Assembly (NCBI GenBank): GCA_000314955.1
Contig: BAEM01000016.1
Coordinates: 24,044 to 88,043 of the forward strand
Source of the DNA: Paraglaciecola chathamensis S18K6
GTDB lineage: Bacteria; Pseudomonadota; Gammaproteobacteria; Enterobacterales; Alteromonadaceae
Direction: 5' to 3'
DNA length: 64,000 nucleotides
The translations under genes were made by a program, and so were the position numbers. Under the pieces are notes generated by a model, which saw only the letters and a program-made list of their open reading frames with translations, made no database searches and had not been told where the DNA came from. Below are positions 43,564 through 52,803 of the stretch, one piece after another (position 1 is the stretch's first letter; each line of letters begins with the position of its first letter).

Positions 43564-44457
43564 ATGCTAGAGCGCCATCACTTAGCCATAATTCACGCTG
43601 TGGATAAACACGGCACATTGACCGAAGCGGCGAATGCTCTGCATTTAACCCAATCAGCTTTAAGTCACGGGATCAAAAAACTAGAAGTGCATTTAGGCGC
43701 ACCTGTATGGCGAAAAGACGGCCGACGGTTGCGTTTAACCCAGGCTGGGCAAGGGTTGTTAAATTTAGCCAATCGCGTGTTACCCCAGTTCGAACATAGC
43801 GAGCAAGTGATCCAGCAGATTGCCCAGGGACTGCGCGGCGCGTTACGTATTGGTATGGAATGCCACCCTTGCTACCAGTGGTTGTTAAAAGTGGTTTCGC
43901 CATTTCTCCAGCAGTTTCCCGATGTCGATGTTGATGTGCGTCAAGCGTTTCAGTTCGGCGGTTTAGGGGCACTACTAGGCTATGACATTGATATGTTAAT
44001 CACACCCGATCCGCTTTTTCAAAAAGGCTTAGAGTACTTACCTGTGTTTGAATATGAACATGTGCTTGTGGTGCCAAGGTCTCATTTTGTAGCAGAAAAA
44101 GCTTTTGTTCAGCCTCAAGATCTACGTCATGACGTATTGATAACTTACCCTGTTGAAAGCAGCCGACTAGACGTATTCAGTCAATTTTTAACGCCAGCAG
44201 GTGCAAGTGTTAAACGTCACCGCACGATTGAAACCACTGAAATTATGCTGCAAATGGTAAGCGCAGGGCGCGGTGTGGCTGCATTGCCTAAATGGCTGGT
44301 TGAACAGCATCAAAAAGACTTGGCGATTGTGCCTGTTCGCTTGGGGAAACGAGGCATATTCAAAAACATCCACCTTGGGTTTAGGGCGGGAGAGACGCGC
44401 CCCGAGTACCAAAACGCTTTTATTGAGATGGCCAAGCAGACTGATCATCTTATGTAG
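43564..44457 (+). CDS. LysR-family regulator, MetR-like
   Basis: This is a 297-residue LysR protein. The helix-turn-helix is GTLTEAANALHLTQSALSHGIKKLE. The effector domain is strikingly like E. coli MetR: LRIGMECHPCYQWL, YPVESSRLDVFSQFLTPAG and IMLQMVSAGRGVAALPKWLV. MetR activates methionine-synthesis genes with homocysteine as co-effector. The ATG at 43564 gives the MetR-like start MLERHHLAI; the frame is open upstream to 43516. A MetR-box-like TGAATTTTACTCA lies at 43538-43550, consistent with autoregulation. No methionine gene is adjacent. Confidence 0.85.
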   Translation: MLERHHLAIIHAVDKHGTLTEAANALHLTQSALSHGIKKLEVHLGAPVWRKDGRRLRLTQAGQGLLNLANRVLPQFEHSEQVIQQIAQGLRGALRIGMECHPCYQWLLKVVSPFLQQFPDVDVDVRQAFQFGGLGALLGYDIDMLITPDPLFQKGLEYLPVFEYEHVLVVPRSHFVAEKAFVQPQDLRHDVLITYPVESSRLDVFSQFLTPAGASVKRHRTIETTEIMLQMVSAGRGVAALPKWLVEQHQKDLAIVPVRLGKRGIFKNIHLGFRAGETRPEYQNAFIEMAKQTDHLM

Positions 44458-44482
44458 GCAGGTTACTGCTTCGCTTGCTCGG

Positions 44483-47005
44483 TTACTGTTTCGGCTGTTC
44501 GGTTAGGTTTAGAATACACTCAACGATTTTATCTCTATCGTAAGGTTTACCTAAGTGTTCGTTCATACCTTGTTGCAGGTAGTTAATTTTATCATGCTCA
44601 AAAACATTGGCCGTTAGTGCAACCACAGGTAAATCTGGCATCGCCAGTTCGTTGCGAATGTGTTTTAGCGCGGTTAAACCATCCATAACGGGCATATTGA
44701 TGTCCATAAGCACGATATCGACATGTTGTGCACGCTTAAGCTCGTCAAGACAGTGTTGTCCATCATTTGCTGGAATAACAGTTGCGCCTTCGGCGGCTAA
44801 TAGCTCACAGATGACTTCTTGATTGATCATATTGTCTTCAGCCACTAAAACCACTAAACCATTTAGCCTTGGCTTACTTTCCTCTGTAACGGAAATAGGT
44901 GCAGGGGCAGGTCCTTCGATGATGTGAAACAATTCCTCATTACGACAAGGTTTGCTAAGAATACGCTCTATCGGAAAGTGCTGGCTCATTCGGGTAATGC
45001 TGCTTGCATCGTAAGCGGTTAAAATCAGTATTCGACTGGTTATTTTGTTGTCTGACTGTTGTAGACGAGTTAAAAATGCCAGGCCGCCAATTTGTGGCAT
45101 AACCCAGTCCAACAAGATAACGTCAGGTTGCTCGCCGTCTAATAAAGCGTCTAGTGCGTCACTGGCAAATTGATAAGCTTGAACGTCAGCCCCCATGCTG
45201 GTCAAAGCATGTTCCAACATCGTCAGCGAAATTGGGTTGTCGTCAATCACTACGATGCGTTGAGGTTTAGAAAGCAACTTAGGTTGCTCAGGTTCAGTGA
45301 TAATAAGATTATTAAGCTTTAAATTGATGTGTGCGGAAAAGCAGCTGCCTATTCCCAACTGACTACTGACAGCAATCTCTCCACCCATTAATTTACATAG
45401 CGCCTGGCTAATTGACAGGGCTAAACCACCATTAACGTTTTTATTTTGATTGAGTGGTTGCGCGCGGCTAAATAATTTGGCGATATCTTCTTGGGCAAAT
45501 CCTGTGCCTGTATCGCTGACCATAAAGCGCAAACTATAATCACTGTTTGACAAAGCAGCGGGTTGCTCTGTATCTGAGTTGATCACTAAGTGCACATGGC
45601 CGCTGGTGGTATTTTCAATCGCGTTCGCGCATAGATTAAGTAAAATTTCTTTTATGCGACGGCTATCACCAATCAAGTCACAGTGCACGGTATGCGGTAC
45701 TGTAATGTCAAAAGAAAGGCCTTTGTCTTGGGCGTCTTTAGAGAGCATGGCATATAAACCATCAACGATTTCATGTAGCGAAAATGGGTGTTCTTGAAGT
45801 CTTAGTTCACCGGACTCAAGCAGGGCATAGTCTGATAAGTCAACCAACACCCCGTTTAAATGTTGAGCCGACATGTGAATTTTGCGCAGGTAATCTTGTT
45901 GCTTGAGTGTCAGTTCAGTTTGCATACATAAGTCAGTCATCCCAATTATACCGTTGACTGGCGTGCGGATTTGATGACTTAAGGTGGTCATAAATTGCGT
46001 TTTACCACTTAACGCATGCTTGGCTGTTTTATCGCTTTCTTGTAAGGCATTTTGAGCTTGCAGCAAGTCGCTTTCGATTTGTTTAGCGTTATTATTTTCC
46101 TGTAAATAGCGTAAATAAAGAGCGCGGTGTTGCTTTAGGCCATAGCGTAAAAACAAGCTCACAAAAAGGCAACCAAGAAGCGCCAAACCCAAATAGAGAT
46201 ATTGAATTAATGGGATCGACTTGAAATGGTTACTAGTAGGGTAAACCCATAGATGCCATTTGTGCCCGTGTATATTTATCGGCACATTAACGTGGGTAAT
46301 ATCCTGCCCCTCAAGGCTTGCAATTGGTAAATCAGCTAGCATTTTATTATCAGGAAAGGCAAAGGGGTGGCGTTCGTGATCGGCCAGTACATAGGCATAC
46401 TGCGTGCGATTGAGCTCATTCGGTAAGGCTTGCGTTAATGATGCAATACGATGCACTGAAATGATAAAGCCAAAATCGCTATTTTGAGGACGTGCGGTCA
46501 CGGGGTGCACAATAATAAAAAGCGGGTGAGTGCTCTGGGTCATTTGGGGGGCTAAAATGGGCGATACCACGACGTTATTTAGCTTCTGGGCACGTGCAAT
46601 AAACGGCTGAATGTAAGTGTCTAACTCCGTCTCTAGCTCAACTAAGCCTTGCATGGGGGAAAAATGAATAGGTGATGCTTGGCTACTGTTTTTTAACCAA
46701 AAAAGCTCAGCTACGTCCTGTGGATTTGGATAGACCAACTGAATAAACTGATTTAACTGCGCGGTATCTATTTGAGGGTTCGATTGAATAGCGTGTGCAA
46801 GCTTTTTATTGCGCACAATTGTTTGTTGTAACGCCAAGTCGTAACGGGCAACGAATTGTTGCATGCTTTGCTGAGCATGACCGGCTGCTTGGCTACGATA
46901 AGTAGACACGCCCTGATTAAATAACAAAAGCGCGACAAGACTACCGAGCACAAACGTCACTAAAAAAACGACATTGGCCGTTTTACCACTAGCTAGATAC
47001 TTCAT
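44483..47005 (-). CDS. Hybrid sensor histidine kinase with two receiver domains
   Basis: The 840-residue protein has membrane helices at about 11-30 and 265-287 around a periplasmic sensor of about 230 residues that I cannot assign. The HisKA box TLSHQIRTPVNGIIGM has His344; the ATPase domain has NLCANAIENT and GGLALSISQAL. A first receiver (about 590-705; IVVIDDN, ILLDWVM) and a second (about 715-835; LVAEDN, IVLMDINMP) follow, and no HPt domain is visible. It probably passes phosphate to a separate HPt protein. No partner gene is adjacent. Upstream lies a long non-coding gap with a 12-bp hairpin and a Fur-like site. Confidence 0.92.
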   Translation of the reverse strand: MKYLASGKTANVVFLVTFVLGSLVALLLFNQGVSTYRSQAAGHAQQSMQQFVARYDLALQQTIVRNKKLAHAIQSNPQIDTAQLNQFIQLVYPNPQDVAELFWLKNSSQASPIHFSPMQGLVELETELDTYIQPFIARAQKLNNVVVSPILAPQMTQSTHPLFIIVHPVTARPQNSDFGFIISVHRIASLTQALPNELNRTQYAYVLADHERHPFAFPDNKMLADLPIASLEGQDITHVNVPINIHGHKWHLWVYPTSNHFKSIPLIQYLYLGLALLGCLFVSLFLRYGLKQHRALYLRYLQENNNAKQIESDLLQAQNALQESDKTAKHALSGKTQFMTTLSHQIRTPVNGIIGMTDLCMQTELTLKQQDYLRKIHMSAQHLNGVLVDLSDYALLESGELRLQEHPFSLHEIVDGLYAMLSKDAQDKGLSFDITVPHTVHCDLIGDSRRIKEILLNLCANAIENTTSGHVHLVINSDTEQPAALSNSDYSLRFMVSDTGTGFAQEDIAKLFSRAQPLNQNKNVNGGLALSISQALCKLMGGEIAVSSQLGIGSCFSAHINLKLNNLIITEPEQPKLLSKPQRIVVIDDNPISLTMLEHALTSMGADVQAYQFASDALDALLDGEQPDVILLDWVMPQIGGLAFLTRLQQSDNKITSRILILTAYDASSITRMSQHFPIERILSKPCRNEELFHIIEGPAPAPISVTEESKPRLNGLVVLVAEDNMINQEVICELLAAEGATVIPANDGQHCLDELKRAQHVDIVLMDINMPVMDGLTALKHIRNELAMPDLPVVALTANVFEHDKINYLQQGMNEHLGKPYDRDKIVECILNLTEQPKQ

Positions 47006-47172
47006 TCCATGTCATCCATTTCAACGCTAAAGGAGTTGGTACGGGCAATTCATTTGCCTTCTACACCAAACTTCACCGTACTCTTCGGTTGACTAAATAT
47101 CAACAACCGCAACGTAAATTTAGCGTAAGTAAGCACGAAAGAAAGAGGGACAAAGGGAGAAATAGTAAGAAT

Positions 47173-47200
47173 GGCAGATATTTCGGCTGAAATATCTGCC
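47173..47200. repeat. Perfect 12-bp inverted repeat upstream of the hybrid kinase
   Basis: GGCAGATATTTC (47173-47184) and GAAATATCTGCC (47189-47200) are exact complements around GGCT. No T-run follows on either strand. It is 168 nt upstream of the kinase start, so it could be an operator or an RNA hairpin in the leader. Confidence 0.7.
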
Positions 47201-47268
47201 ACGGATGCGACACCAAGCCAGGACCAGTGAAACTCAGTATCAAACAGGCAGTATTAATTTAATCTAAA

Positions 47269-47283
47269 TGAGAATTGTTTTCA
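47269..47283. promoter_or_regulatory. Fur-box-like site
   Basis: TGAGAATTGTTTTCA matches 11 of 14 informative positions of the 7-1-7 Fur consensus TGATAATnATTATCA. A TTGTTT / CTTAAT pair with 17-nt spacing overlaps it and would fire to the right, where no gene lies before the terminator at 47439. Confidence 0.45.
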
Positions 47284-47438
47284 AGTGCATTTGTGAACTT
47301 AATGATGAAAAAATCAATAGCCGCTAGTTATGGCGTTATTTACCCTGACGTAGTGCGTTTCAACACGCAAAAAATAGCAAGAAGGTGCTTATTTTATGTT
47401 GAGATGAGTGGCTAAAGTTGGCAATAAAGCAGAGAAGG

Positions 47439-47478
47439 AAAGCCGCAGCTTCGCTAAAAGCACCATGCGCGGCTTTTT
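47439..47478 (+). terminator. Orphan plus-strand terminator-like hairpin
   Basis: AAAGCCGC (47439-47446) pairs with GCGGCTTT (47469-47476) around a 22-nt loop and is followed by TT. The T-tract is on the plus strand, although both flanking genes are on the minus strand, which points to an unannotated plus-strand transcript. Confidence 0.55.
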
Positions 47479-47491
47479 GCTAGCATAGCTA

Positions 47492-47539
47492 ATACCAATC
47501 CATATTAAGACGTGATCACTTATTAACGTGGATTGATAT
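47492..47539. repeat. Dispersed repeat, palindromic short form (copy D)
   Basis: This 48-nt near-palindrome starts ATACCAATCC and ends with GGATTGATAT, so both strands read as a family head; the minus strand shares CCACGTTAATAAGTGAT with the copy at 63889. It lies 6 nt past the DUF445 stop. Confidence 0.75.
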
Positions 47540-47545
47540 AACGCG

Positions 47546-48256
47546 TTATGACGCTACTAAAATCGTGATTAGGCCAATAAGTCCACCAAACACACCACCC
47601 CAGACAACTAGCCAACCTAGATGCTTTTTGATCATGGCCTGAATAATGTCTTTCACCATTTTAGGGGTAAGTTCATCTAAGCGTTGCTCAACAATCGATT
47701 CAATCTTTTGTTGCACGTCTTGCATCACATTTGGCTGCTCTAACTGACTGCTTAAGGTCTCCAAAAAGCGCTCATCTTGGCTTATTTCAATCAGGGAAGT
47801 TTTCATTTTTTCCACAAATGGCTGTTTCAGCGGAGTAAGGGCTTCTGCGCCACCGAACATACCTAGCATACTGCCGAATGAAGAGGCATTAATGACCTCT
47901 ACCAATGAGTCAAATGTGGGCTCTAAATCAACCTTTTCCAGAACTGGGACGAGATCCAGTTTGAGTTGTTGATTACCGCTTGTTAGGAAGCGATTGATAT
48001 TTTGTTCAGTAAAAAACTGCGTCATCATCAGTTCGCGTATCCCAGCCTTAAACTCTTCAAAACGCTGGGGAATAACACCAGAGCCATATAACAGTGGCAC
48101 TTTTTCAAACAGCATATGTATAGCCAGCCAATTAGTGACCGCACCAGACAAAGCAAAAATACCGACCGTAGTCATTATTATATTTTCTAGCAGAAGGCCT
48201 ACTATCAATAAAGTCAAAGAAACAAGGTTTGTTAGTATACTTTTGTTCAAGTTCAT
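47546..48256 (-). CDS. DUF445 family membrane protein
   Basis: The 236-residue protein has hydrophobic segments at about 8-40 and 212-235, with a long soluble helical part between (GSGVIPQRFEEFKAGIRELMMTQF, then repeated helices). NWLAIHMLFEKVPLLYGSGVIP is the typical DUF445/YheB opening. Its function is unknown. AAGGA directly abuts ATG 48256, which is too close; the TTG two codons later has the ideal 6-nt spacing and may be the real start. A hairpin (48261-48286) lies in its 5' leader. A repeat copy follows its stop. Confidence 0.82.
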   Translation of the reverse strand: MNLNKSILTNLVSLTLLIVGLLLENIIMTTVGIFALSGAVTNWLAIHMLFEKVPLLYGSGVIPQRFEEFKAGIRELMMTQFFTEQNINRFLTSGNQQLKLDLVPVLEKVDLEPTFDSLVEVINASSFGSMLGMFGGAEALTPLKQPFVEKMKTSLIEISQDERFLETLSSQLEQPNVMQDVQQKIESIVEQRLDELTPKMVKDIIQAMIKKHLGWLVVWGGVFGGLIGLITILVAS

Positions 48257-48533
48257 TCCTTATCGTAGCGGTGTAAGCTACCGATACGTAGATCAATTCG
48301 GTTGGTTTTAAGAGGCGCTATGCTAGCAAGGTGATGGCCTGGGTGACAATACGCTTTTCACGTTCTTTGAGAAGTAAGTTAGGGCTTCTGTTCACCGTAT
48401 TCGTAAGCAAAATTGTTTTTAGAGGCGCAGGTATTATAGTGCAACCTCTGATCATAAATTTTTTGAACAAGAGAGCAGAGTTTTGTTACCAGACTGGGCG
48501 AGCACAGCAAAAGCACCTTTTAGCCATTACTTG

Positions 48534-49586
48534 ATGAAGCAGAGTATTAAACTGCGTCAATGGTCTTTGCTTATTGCGCTGATATTATATGGCTTATTTG
48601 CTGTACTCGATTGCATTAAGTTTCCCGTACAGATGGCTAGCATCACTATCCCCGTCCGGCTTTTATTTATTGTATTACCGCTTGCAGCACTCAACTACAT
48701 TTTTTGGTTTCGGGTACCTAACTCAATATCAGATTTTAAAAATAGTTTGTTGTTAGTTTATTTTTTTGGTGGCTGTATCCATTCACTCATCTACGCACTC
48801 GCGGTTAGTCATAATCTGGTTTTCTCTCAATTAGGTTTAGTACTAATTCTTATGTTTGGCTGCCTTTTAACCGCGCTACCCATCAAGCCTGCGGGTTGGG
48901 TCACTGTTGTTATCTTGGCGATATTCAGTGTTACTAATCTCTTTTTAGATCGTATGTCGCTAGATATGGTTATAGCTATTCTCATCATAGCGTCGGTGGC
49001 TGTGTTGTTACTGTTGATTAACCATGCGTGCCAACGGGTATTGCGTGAAAATTTCCAACTCATTAAGCAGTTATACAGAGATACCATAAGAGATAGTTTG
49101 ACTCAGTTATACAATAAGCGCTTTTTTGATACTCAACTAGACAATCTATTACTACTGATGGGGCGAGAGCATATACCTGTGAGTTTAGTACTTGTGGATG
49201 TAGATCATTTCAAAAGGATTAATGATAAACATGGACATAGAGTTGGGGATCACGTGTTAGGTTGCATTGCTACCATTCTTCAAAGTTACTGTCGACGGCC
49301 AAACGATTATGCCTTTCGAATTGGCGGTGATGAGTTCGCTATTTTGTTTTACGGTATTTCTAAGGAAAAACTCATTAGTGTATGTGAGGAGATGAGATCT
49401 AAAGTGATGGAAATTTCACTAGATGATGATAGCAACACAGCTGAATCGCCCCAAGTATCTATTGGGGCCTGCGTGACAGAAAAAACAAGTCATTATACGA
49501 GTGCAGAATTATTCGAAGCGGCTGATAACGCCTTGTATAAAGCAAAAGCGCAGGGGCGCAATATCTGCCTAATCGAGAGTGCATAA
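48534..49586 (+). CDS. Diguanylate cyclase with N-terminal membrane domain
   Basis: The 350-residue protein has about six membrane helices (about 10-175), then a GGDEF domain. The active motif GGDEF is intact and preceded by an inhibitory I-site RxxD (RPND, 5 residues before GGDEF), so it should make c-di-GMP and feel product inhibition. The Mg-binding LVDVDHFKRINDKHGH is also intact. The ATG at 48534 gives a normal basic start (MKQSIKLRQW); a TTG at 48483 extends the frame. No clear ribosome site is seen. It converges on the AidB-like gene with a 4-nt gap. Confidence 0.88.
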   Translation: MKQSIKLRQWSLLIALILYGLFAVLDCIKFPVQMASITIPVRLLFIVLPLAALNYIFWFRVPNSISDFKNSLLLVYFFGGCIHSLIYALAVSHNLVFSQLGLVLILMFGCLLTALPIKPAGWVTVVILAIFSVTNLFLDRMSLDMVIAILIIASVAVLLLLINHACQRVLRENFQLIKQLYRDTIRDSLTQLYNKRFFDTQLDNLLLLMGREHIPVSLVLVDVDHFKRINDKHGHRVGDHVLGCIATILQSYCRRPNDYAFRIGGDEFAILFYGISKEKLISVCEEMRSKVMEISLDDDSNTAESPQVSIGACVTEKTSHYTSAELFEAADNALYKAKAQGRNICLIESA

Positions 49587-49590
49587 TCAT

Positions 49591-51240
49591 TTATATGTTC
49601 TTGAGCATACCTCTGTTGATAATAGCATCAAGGGCGCTATTGGCTGGTAGCGTGCCAAATATCAAGCCTTGATTACCCCCAAGACGTGCCTGACAAAACG
49701 TGTCCGCAAGGTCTTTGTCGTCGCCATTTAATAACAGTGCGCCTTGTAGCCCTAACGCCATTTTTTCGACCACTAATCGACTACGTACTTCTAACGTTTC
49801 AGGCTCATTAAATGCCTGTTTTAGAACAACTAAATGTTGGTCGTAATAGCTGTTTTTACCGGCAGCCGTGCTTAGTTCATCAAACAAGGTTGTTTTTACC
49901 TCGGGCTCTTTACGTAAGGCTCTGAGCACATCTAAACATTGTACGTTGGCACTGCCTTCCCAAATTGAATTGAGCGGAGCTTGACGATATAAGCGTGGCA
50001 TTACGTTTTCTTCTACATAGCCAATACCGCCTAGACACTCTTGCGCTTCATTCACAAAGGCGGGGGTACGTTTGCAGATCCAATACTTGCCAATGGCGGT
50101 GGCGATACGAGAGAAACCTGCTTCATGTTTATTGCTGCTGGCTAAATCAACAGGTTTGGCCACGCGCATGGTTAGAGCTAAACTGGCGGCGACTTCTAAG
50201 GTGAGATCCGCCAGCACGTTTTTCATCAGTGGTTGGTCTATGAGTTTTGCGCCAAAGGCTTCTCGGTTTTGGGTATGATGCAGCGCTTGCACTAATGCTT
50301 GGCGCATCAGAGCGGTCGAGCCAATCATGCAATCTAGACGCGTAAGAGAGACCATATCAATGATCATTTTCACGCCTTGACCTTCTTCGCCCACTAAATA
50401 AGCTGTAGCCCCTTGAAACTCAACTTCTGATGAGGCGTTGCTCCAATCCCCTAATTTATCTTTTAGGCGTTGAATGCGGACTTGGTTTAACTGCCCATCG
50501 GGTAATATTCGTGGCAGTAAAAAGCAAGTTAGTCCGTTTTCTGTTTGCGCCAATATTAGGTGCGCATCGCACAAAGGGGCAGAAAAAAAGAATTTATGAC
50601 CGATAACGTGATAGTTACCATCCGGTTGTTTTATTGCTTGAGTCGTGTTGCGCCGCACATCAGAGCCACCTTGCTTTTCAGTCATACCCATACCCAGCGT
50701 AATGCCATGTTTTTTCTCCGCCGGTAACGCACGAGGGTCGTACTCGCCATTGATCAATTTCTGTGTCCAGAATGCCGGCAAATTCGGTGACTGGTTCAGA
50801 ACTGCCACTGCTGCATGGGTCATCGTCAAGGGGCAAGATGTGCCTGCATCTGCTTGATAATGCATAAACATGAGTGCGGCTCTGACAACGTGAGCACCTT
50901 TTTGCGATGGGTTTCTCCATGAGTAGGCGTGCACTTGTGCCTGCATGGCGGCGGTCATTAACTCATGATAAGCAGGGTGAAACTCTACCGTGTCTGTTCT
51001 GCGCCCGTAACGATCAAATGGCTGAAAGATTGGTTTATACCGATTGGCTTGCTCGCCGGCATCCATGAGCTGATGGCCTACCACATGCCCATAATTTTCC
51101 AGCGTTTGTCCGGCGTGTTGGCCCCCGTTTAACTTGACTGCCGTTTGAAGCAAGCTGTCACACGTCCATAAATTATAGGGAGACATTATCTCTGGTTGGT
51201 TTTCTACTACATGGGTTGTAAAAGAAAATGCTGGAGTCAT
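49591..51240 (-). CDS. AidB-like acyl-CoA dehydrogenase
   Basis: This 549-residue flavoprotein is closely like E. coli AidB (541): GRRTDTVEFHPAYHELM, GMGMTEKQGGSDVRRNTT, RLKDKLGDWSNAS, ECLGGIGYVEE and the base-bearing NSIWEGSANVQCLDVLRAL. AidB is induced by alkylation, binds DNA and flavin, and is proposed to protect genes from alkylating agents. The start at 51240 has AAGGTG 6 nt upstream; a GTG at 51249 is possible. The window also holds an Ada-AlkA fusion and a methyltransferase at 61917-63796, but these are 11 kb away. Confidence 0.9.
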   Translation of the reverse strand: MTPAFSFTTHVVENQPEIMSPYNLWTCDSLLQTAVKLNGGQHAGQTLENYGHVVGHQLMDAGEQANRYKPIFQPFDRYGRRTDTVEFHPAYHELMTAAMQAQVHAYSWRNPSQKGAHVVRAALMFMHYQADAGTSCPLTMTHAAVAVLNQSPNLPAFWTQKLINGEYDPRALPAEKKHGITLGMGMTEKQGGSDVRRNTTQAIKQPDGNYHVIGHKFFFSAPLCDAHLILAQTENGLTCFLLPRILPDGQLNQVRIQRLKDKLGDWSNASSEVEFQGATAYLVGEEGQGVKMIIDMVSLTRLDCMIGSTALMRQALVQALHHTQNREAFGAKLIDQPLMKNVLADLTLEVAASLALTMRVAKPVDLASSNKHEAGFSRIATAIGKYWICKRTPAFVNEAQECLGGIGYVEENVMPRLYRQAPLNSIWEGSANVQCLDVLRALRKEPEVKTTLFDELSTAAGKNSYYDQHLVVLKQAFNEPETLEVRSRLVVEKMALGLQGALLLNGDDKDLADTFCQARLGGNQGLIFGTLPANSALDAIINRGMLKNI

Positions 51241-51700
51241 CAGTGGCACCTTAATGCGCGTTTTTTATGACATTACTCAATAAGTTTAAATGTGTCAATT
51301 TGTGTAATGTTACGTTTGTAAATACGCTCAATTATATGTGATTTTCCATATGTATTAGTGTGTACCCTTGATGAAGACTTGTTCTTGTTATCCTATTTTA
51401 TGACTCGCATTTTGTATTGCAGATCGATGTATGATGGGAGATAGCAGACTGATTTTGCCTGTTGTCAGGCATTTAGGTACATTGTGCAGTTTGTGCATAG
51501 TCTCGTTAATGCACAGTCTGGCTTGTGCACAGTTTGGCTTGTGTGCAGTTTGGCTTGTGCGTAAGTTTATCGCTGAGTCAGCATTAGGTGAATCGAAAAG
51601 GGATTGGTGCGCAGCGCTGCAGTTAAGTATTCAGTCCTTCACACACGGTGCGCAAGCTATTAGTAATATGGTAGACATTACCAAGGTGGAAATAGACAAG
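51241..51700. other. Region between AidB-like and PaaX-like genes, with 16-nt tandem repeats
   Basis: The gap carries the promoters of both divergent genes. An open frame runs from 51431 into the PaaX-like gene, but repeat units of 16 nt (not a multiple of 3) lie within it, so that part is probably an untranslated leader. No other feature is clear. Confidence 0.45.
51509..51556 (+). repeat. Three tandem copies of a 16-nt unit
   Basis: Units at 51509-51524, 51525-51540 and 51541-51556 share GCACAGTyTGGCTT or a close variant (GTGCACAGTTTGGCTT in the middle). Degenerate half units lie just upstream (51481-51497) and downstream (GTGCG). They sit about 150 nt before the PaaX-like start. Confidence 0.75.
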
Positions 51701-52489
51701 ATGGAAAAACCCATCCCTAGGCGCTTGTTATTAAAGTTGCTTGGCTCCCGTTCTGGAATAAAAATGGATGCGGCCAGCGCAGTGCGCGTTGGTGCACTGT
51801 TTGGTATTACTGAAAACAATATGCGCGTCACGCTCACGCGCTTGCAAGCGGCCAAGCTACTGAATTTAATCGACAGAGGGTTTTATACTTTGGGTCAACA
51901 AGGCCAAACGTTGGCCAAAGAGGTAGGCGCATGGCGCAGCGTTGAGCAGCAAGTTGGCCCTTGGCAGGGAGAGTGGGTCGGGGTATTAACTCACACTCAA
52001 TCTAAACGTGATCGCAAAGCCCAGCGAGTCACTGCTCGGGCCCTGAAAATGCTCGGTATGCAGGCGATTACCAACGACTTTTATTTAAGGCCTAATAACT
52101 TTTCGGCTGGGGTTGATTATGTGCGTACCCACTTACACAGCTTAGGCGTAGATATCAGTGCGCCGGTTTTCAAGGTGGCGCAATTTGACTCCGACATGGA
52201 GGATAAAGCCCGCAATCTTTGGCCGGTGAAAGAACTTGAAGCGCGTTATCAACAAGGCATACTTGATATAGAACAAGCATTAGATCGCTTACCCGAGCTG
52301 TCTTTGGAAGATGCCGCCAAAGAGAGCTATTTAGTCGGGGATAGCGCCTTACAGCAATTGGTTTTCGACCCATTACTACCAGCCCCCCTTATTAATGAAT
52401 CACTTCGCCAAGCATTTCGTGCAAAAGTGCAAGAGTATGACCAAATAGGCGAACGCATTTGGCTTCAGTTTCTGCACGAATCACGCTGA
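51701..52489 (+). CDS. PaaX-family transcriptional regulator
   Basis: The 262-residue protein has an N-terminal winged helix (about 1-90: RRLLLKLLGSRSGIKMDAASAVRVGALFGITENNMRVTLTRL) and a PaaX-type C-terminal part (WQGEWVGVLTHTQSKRDRKAQRVTARALKMLG; RPNNFSAGVDYVRTHL). PaaX represses phenylacetate catabolism in E. coli with phenylacetyl-CoA as inducer; this one is shorter (316 in E. coli). The start is my choice because MEKPIPRRLLL matches the family N-terminus; ATG 51668 and 51431 are in frame. It diverges from the AidB-like dehydrogenase, which may be a target. Confidence 0.82.
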   Translation: MEKPIPRRLLLKLLGSRSGIKMDAASAVRVGALFGITENNMRVTLTRLQAAKLLNLIDRGFYTLGQQGQTLAKEVGAWRSVEQQVGPWQGEWVGVLTHTQSKRDRKAQRVTARALKMLGMQAITNDFYLRPNNFSAGVDYVRTHLHSLGVDISAPVFKVAQFDSDMEDKARNLWPVKELEARYQQGILDIEQALDRLPELSLEDAAKESYLVGDSALQQLVFDPLLPAPLINESLRQAFRAKVQEYDQIGERIWLQFLHESR

Positions 52490-52803
52490 GCGGGGGCGCA
52501 AGCACGGCTTTTTTCGCCTTGGCTGTCGCGAACTAATTTAGCTTACTTTCATTCATTTTCTATGGATATGCTGTGAATGAAAACAAAGTCGAGGCTTATT
52601 CAGTCGCGCAGAAGGAATAAAAATTACCCAATTAAATTAATAAGTAAGCCCTTTTAAAATGCGCTAAAAGCGTTGGGCTGGATAATATTGTTGCCAATAA
52701 TTCCATGTTAAATGTACCTGTTCGGCTTATGTACGCTGTTGTAAAGCACTGTGTGGTGATGTAGGTTATTATTTTTGACGCCCTACCTATAGGTATATGG
52801 ACA
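52490..52803. other. Intergenic region upstream of the S9 peptidase
   Basis: The 314 nt hold no ORF. TAAGCCCTTTTAAA near 52646-52659 matches a short internal piece of the dispersed repeat but without head or tail. The promoter of the peptidase gene is presumably in the last 100 nt. Confidence 0.4.

Larger units (their letters stand above)
47006..47545. other. 540-nt region with hairpin, Fur-like site, terminator and repeat but no ORF
   Basis: The gap separates the hybrid kinase start from the DUF445 stop, both minus strand. In order it holds a perfect 12-bp hairpin, a Fur-box-like site, a plus-strand terminator-like hairpin with no known gene in front of it, and a palindromic dispersed repeat. 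No credible protein-coding frame is present. Confidence 0.6.

Noticed and set aside
52646..52659. TAAGCCCTTTTAAA as another copy of the dispersed repeat
   Set aside because: Only about 14 nt of internal repeat text match, with neither head nor tail; it could be chance.
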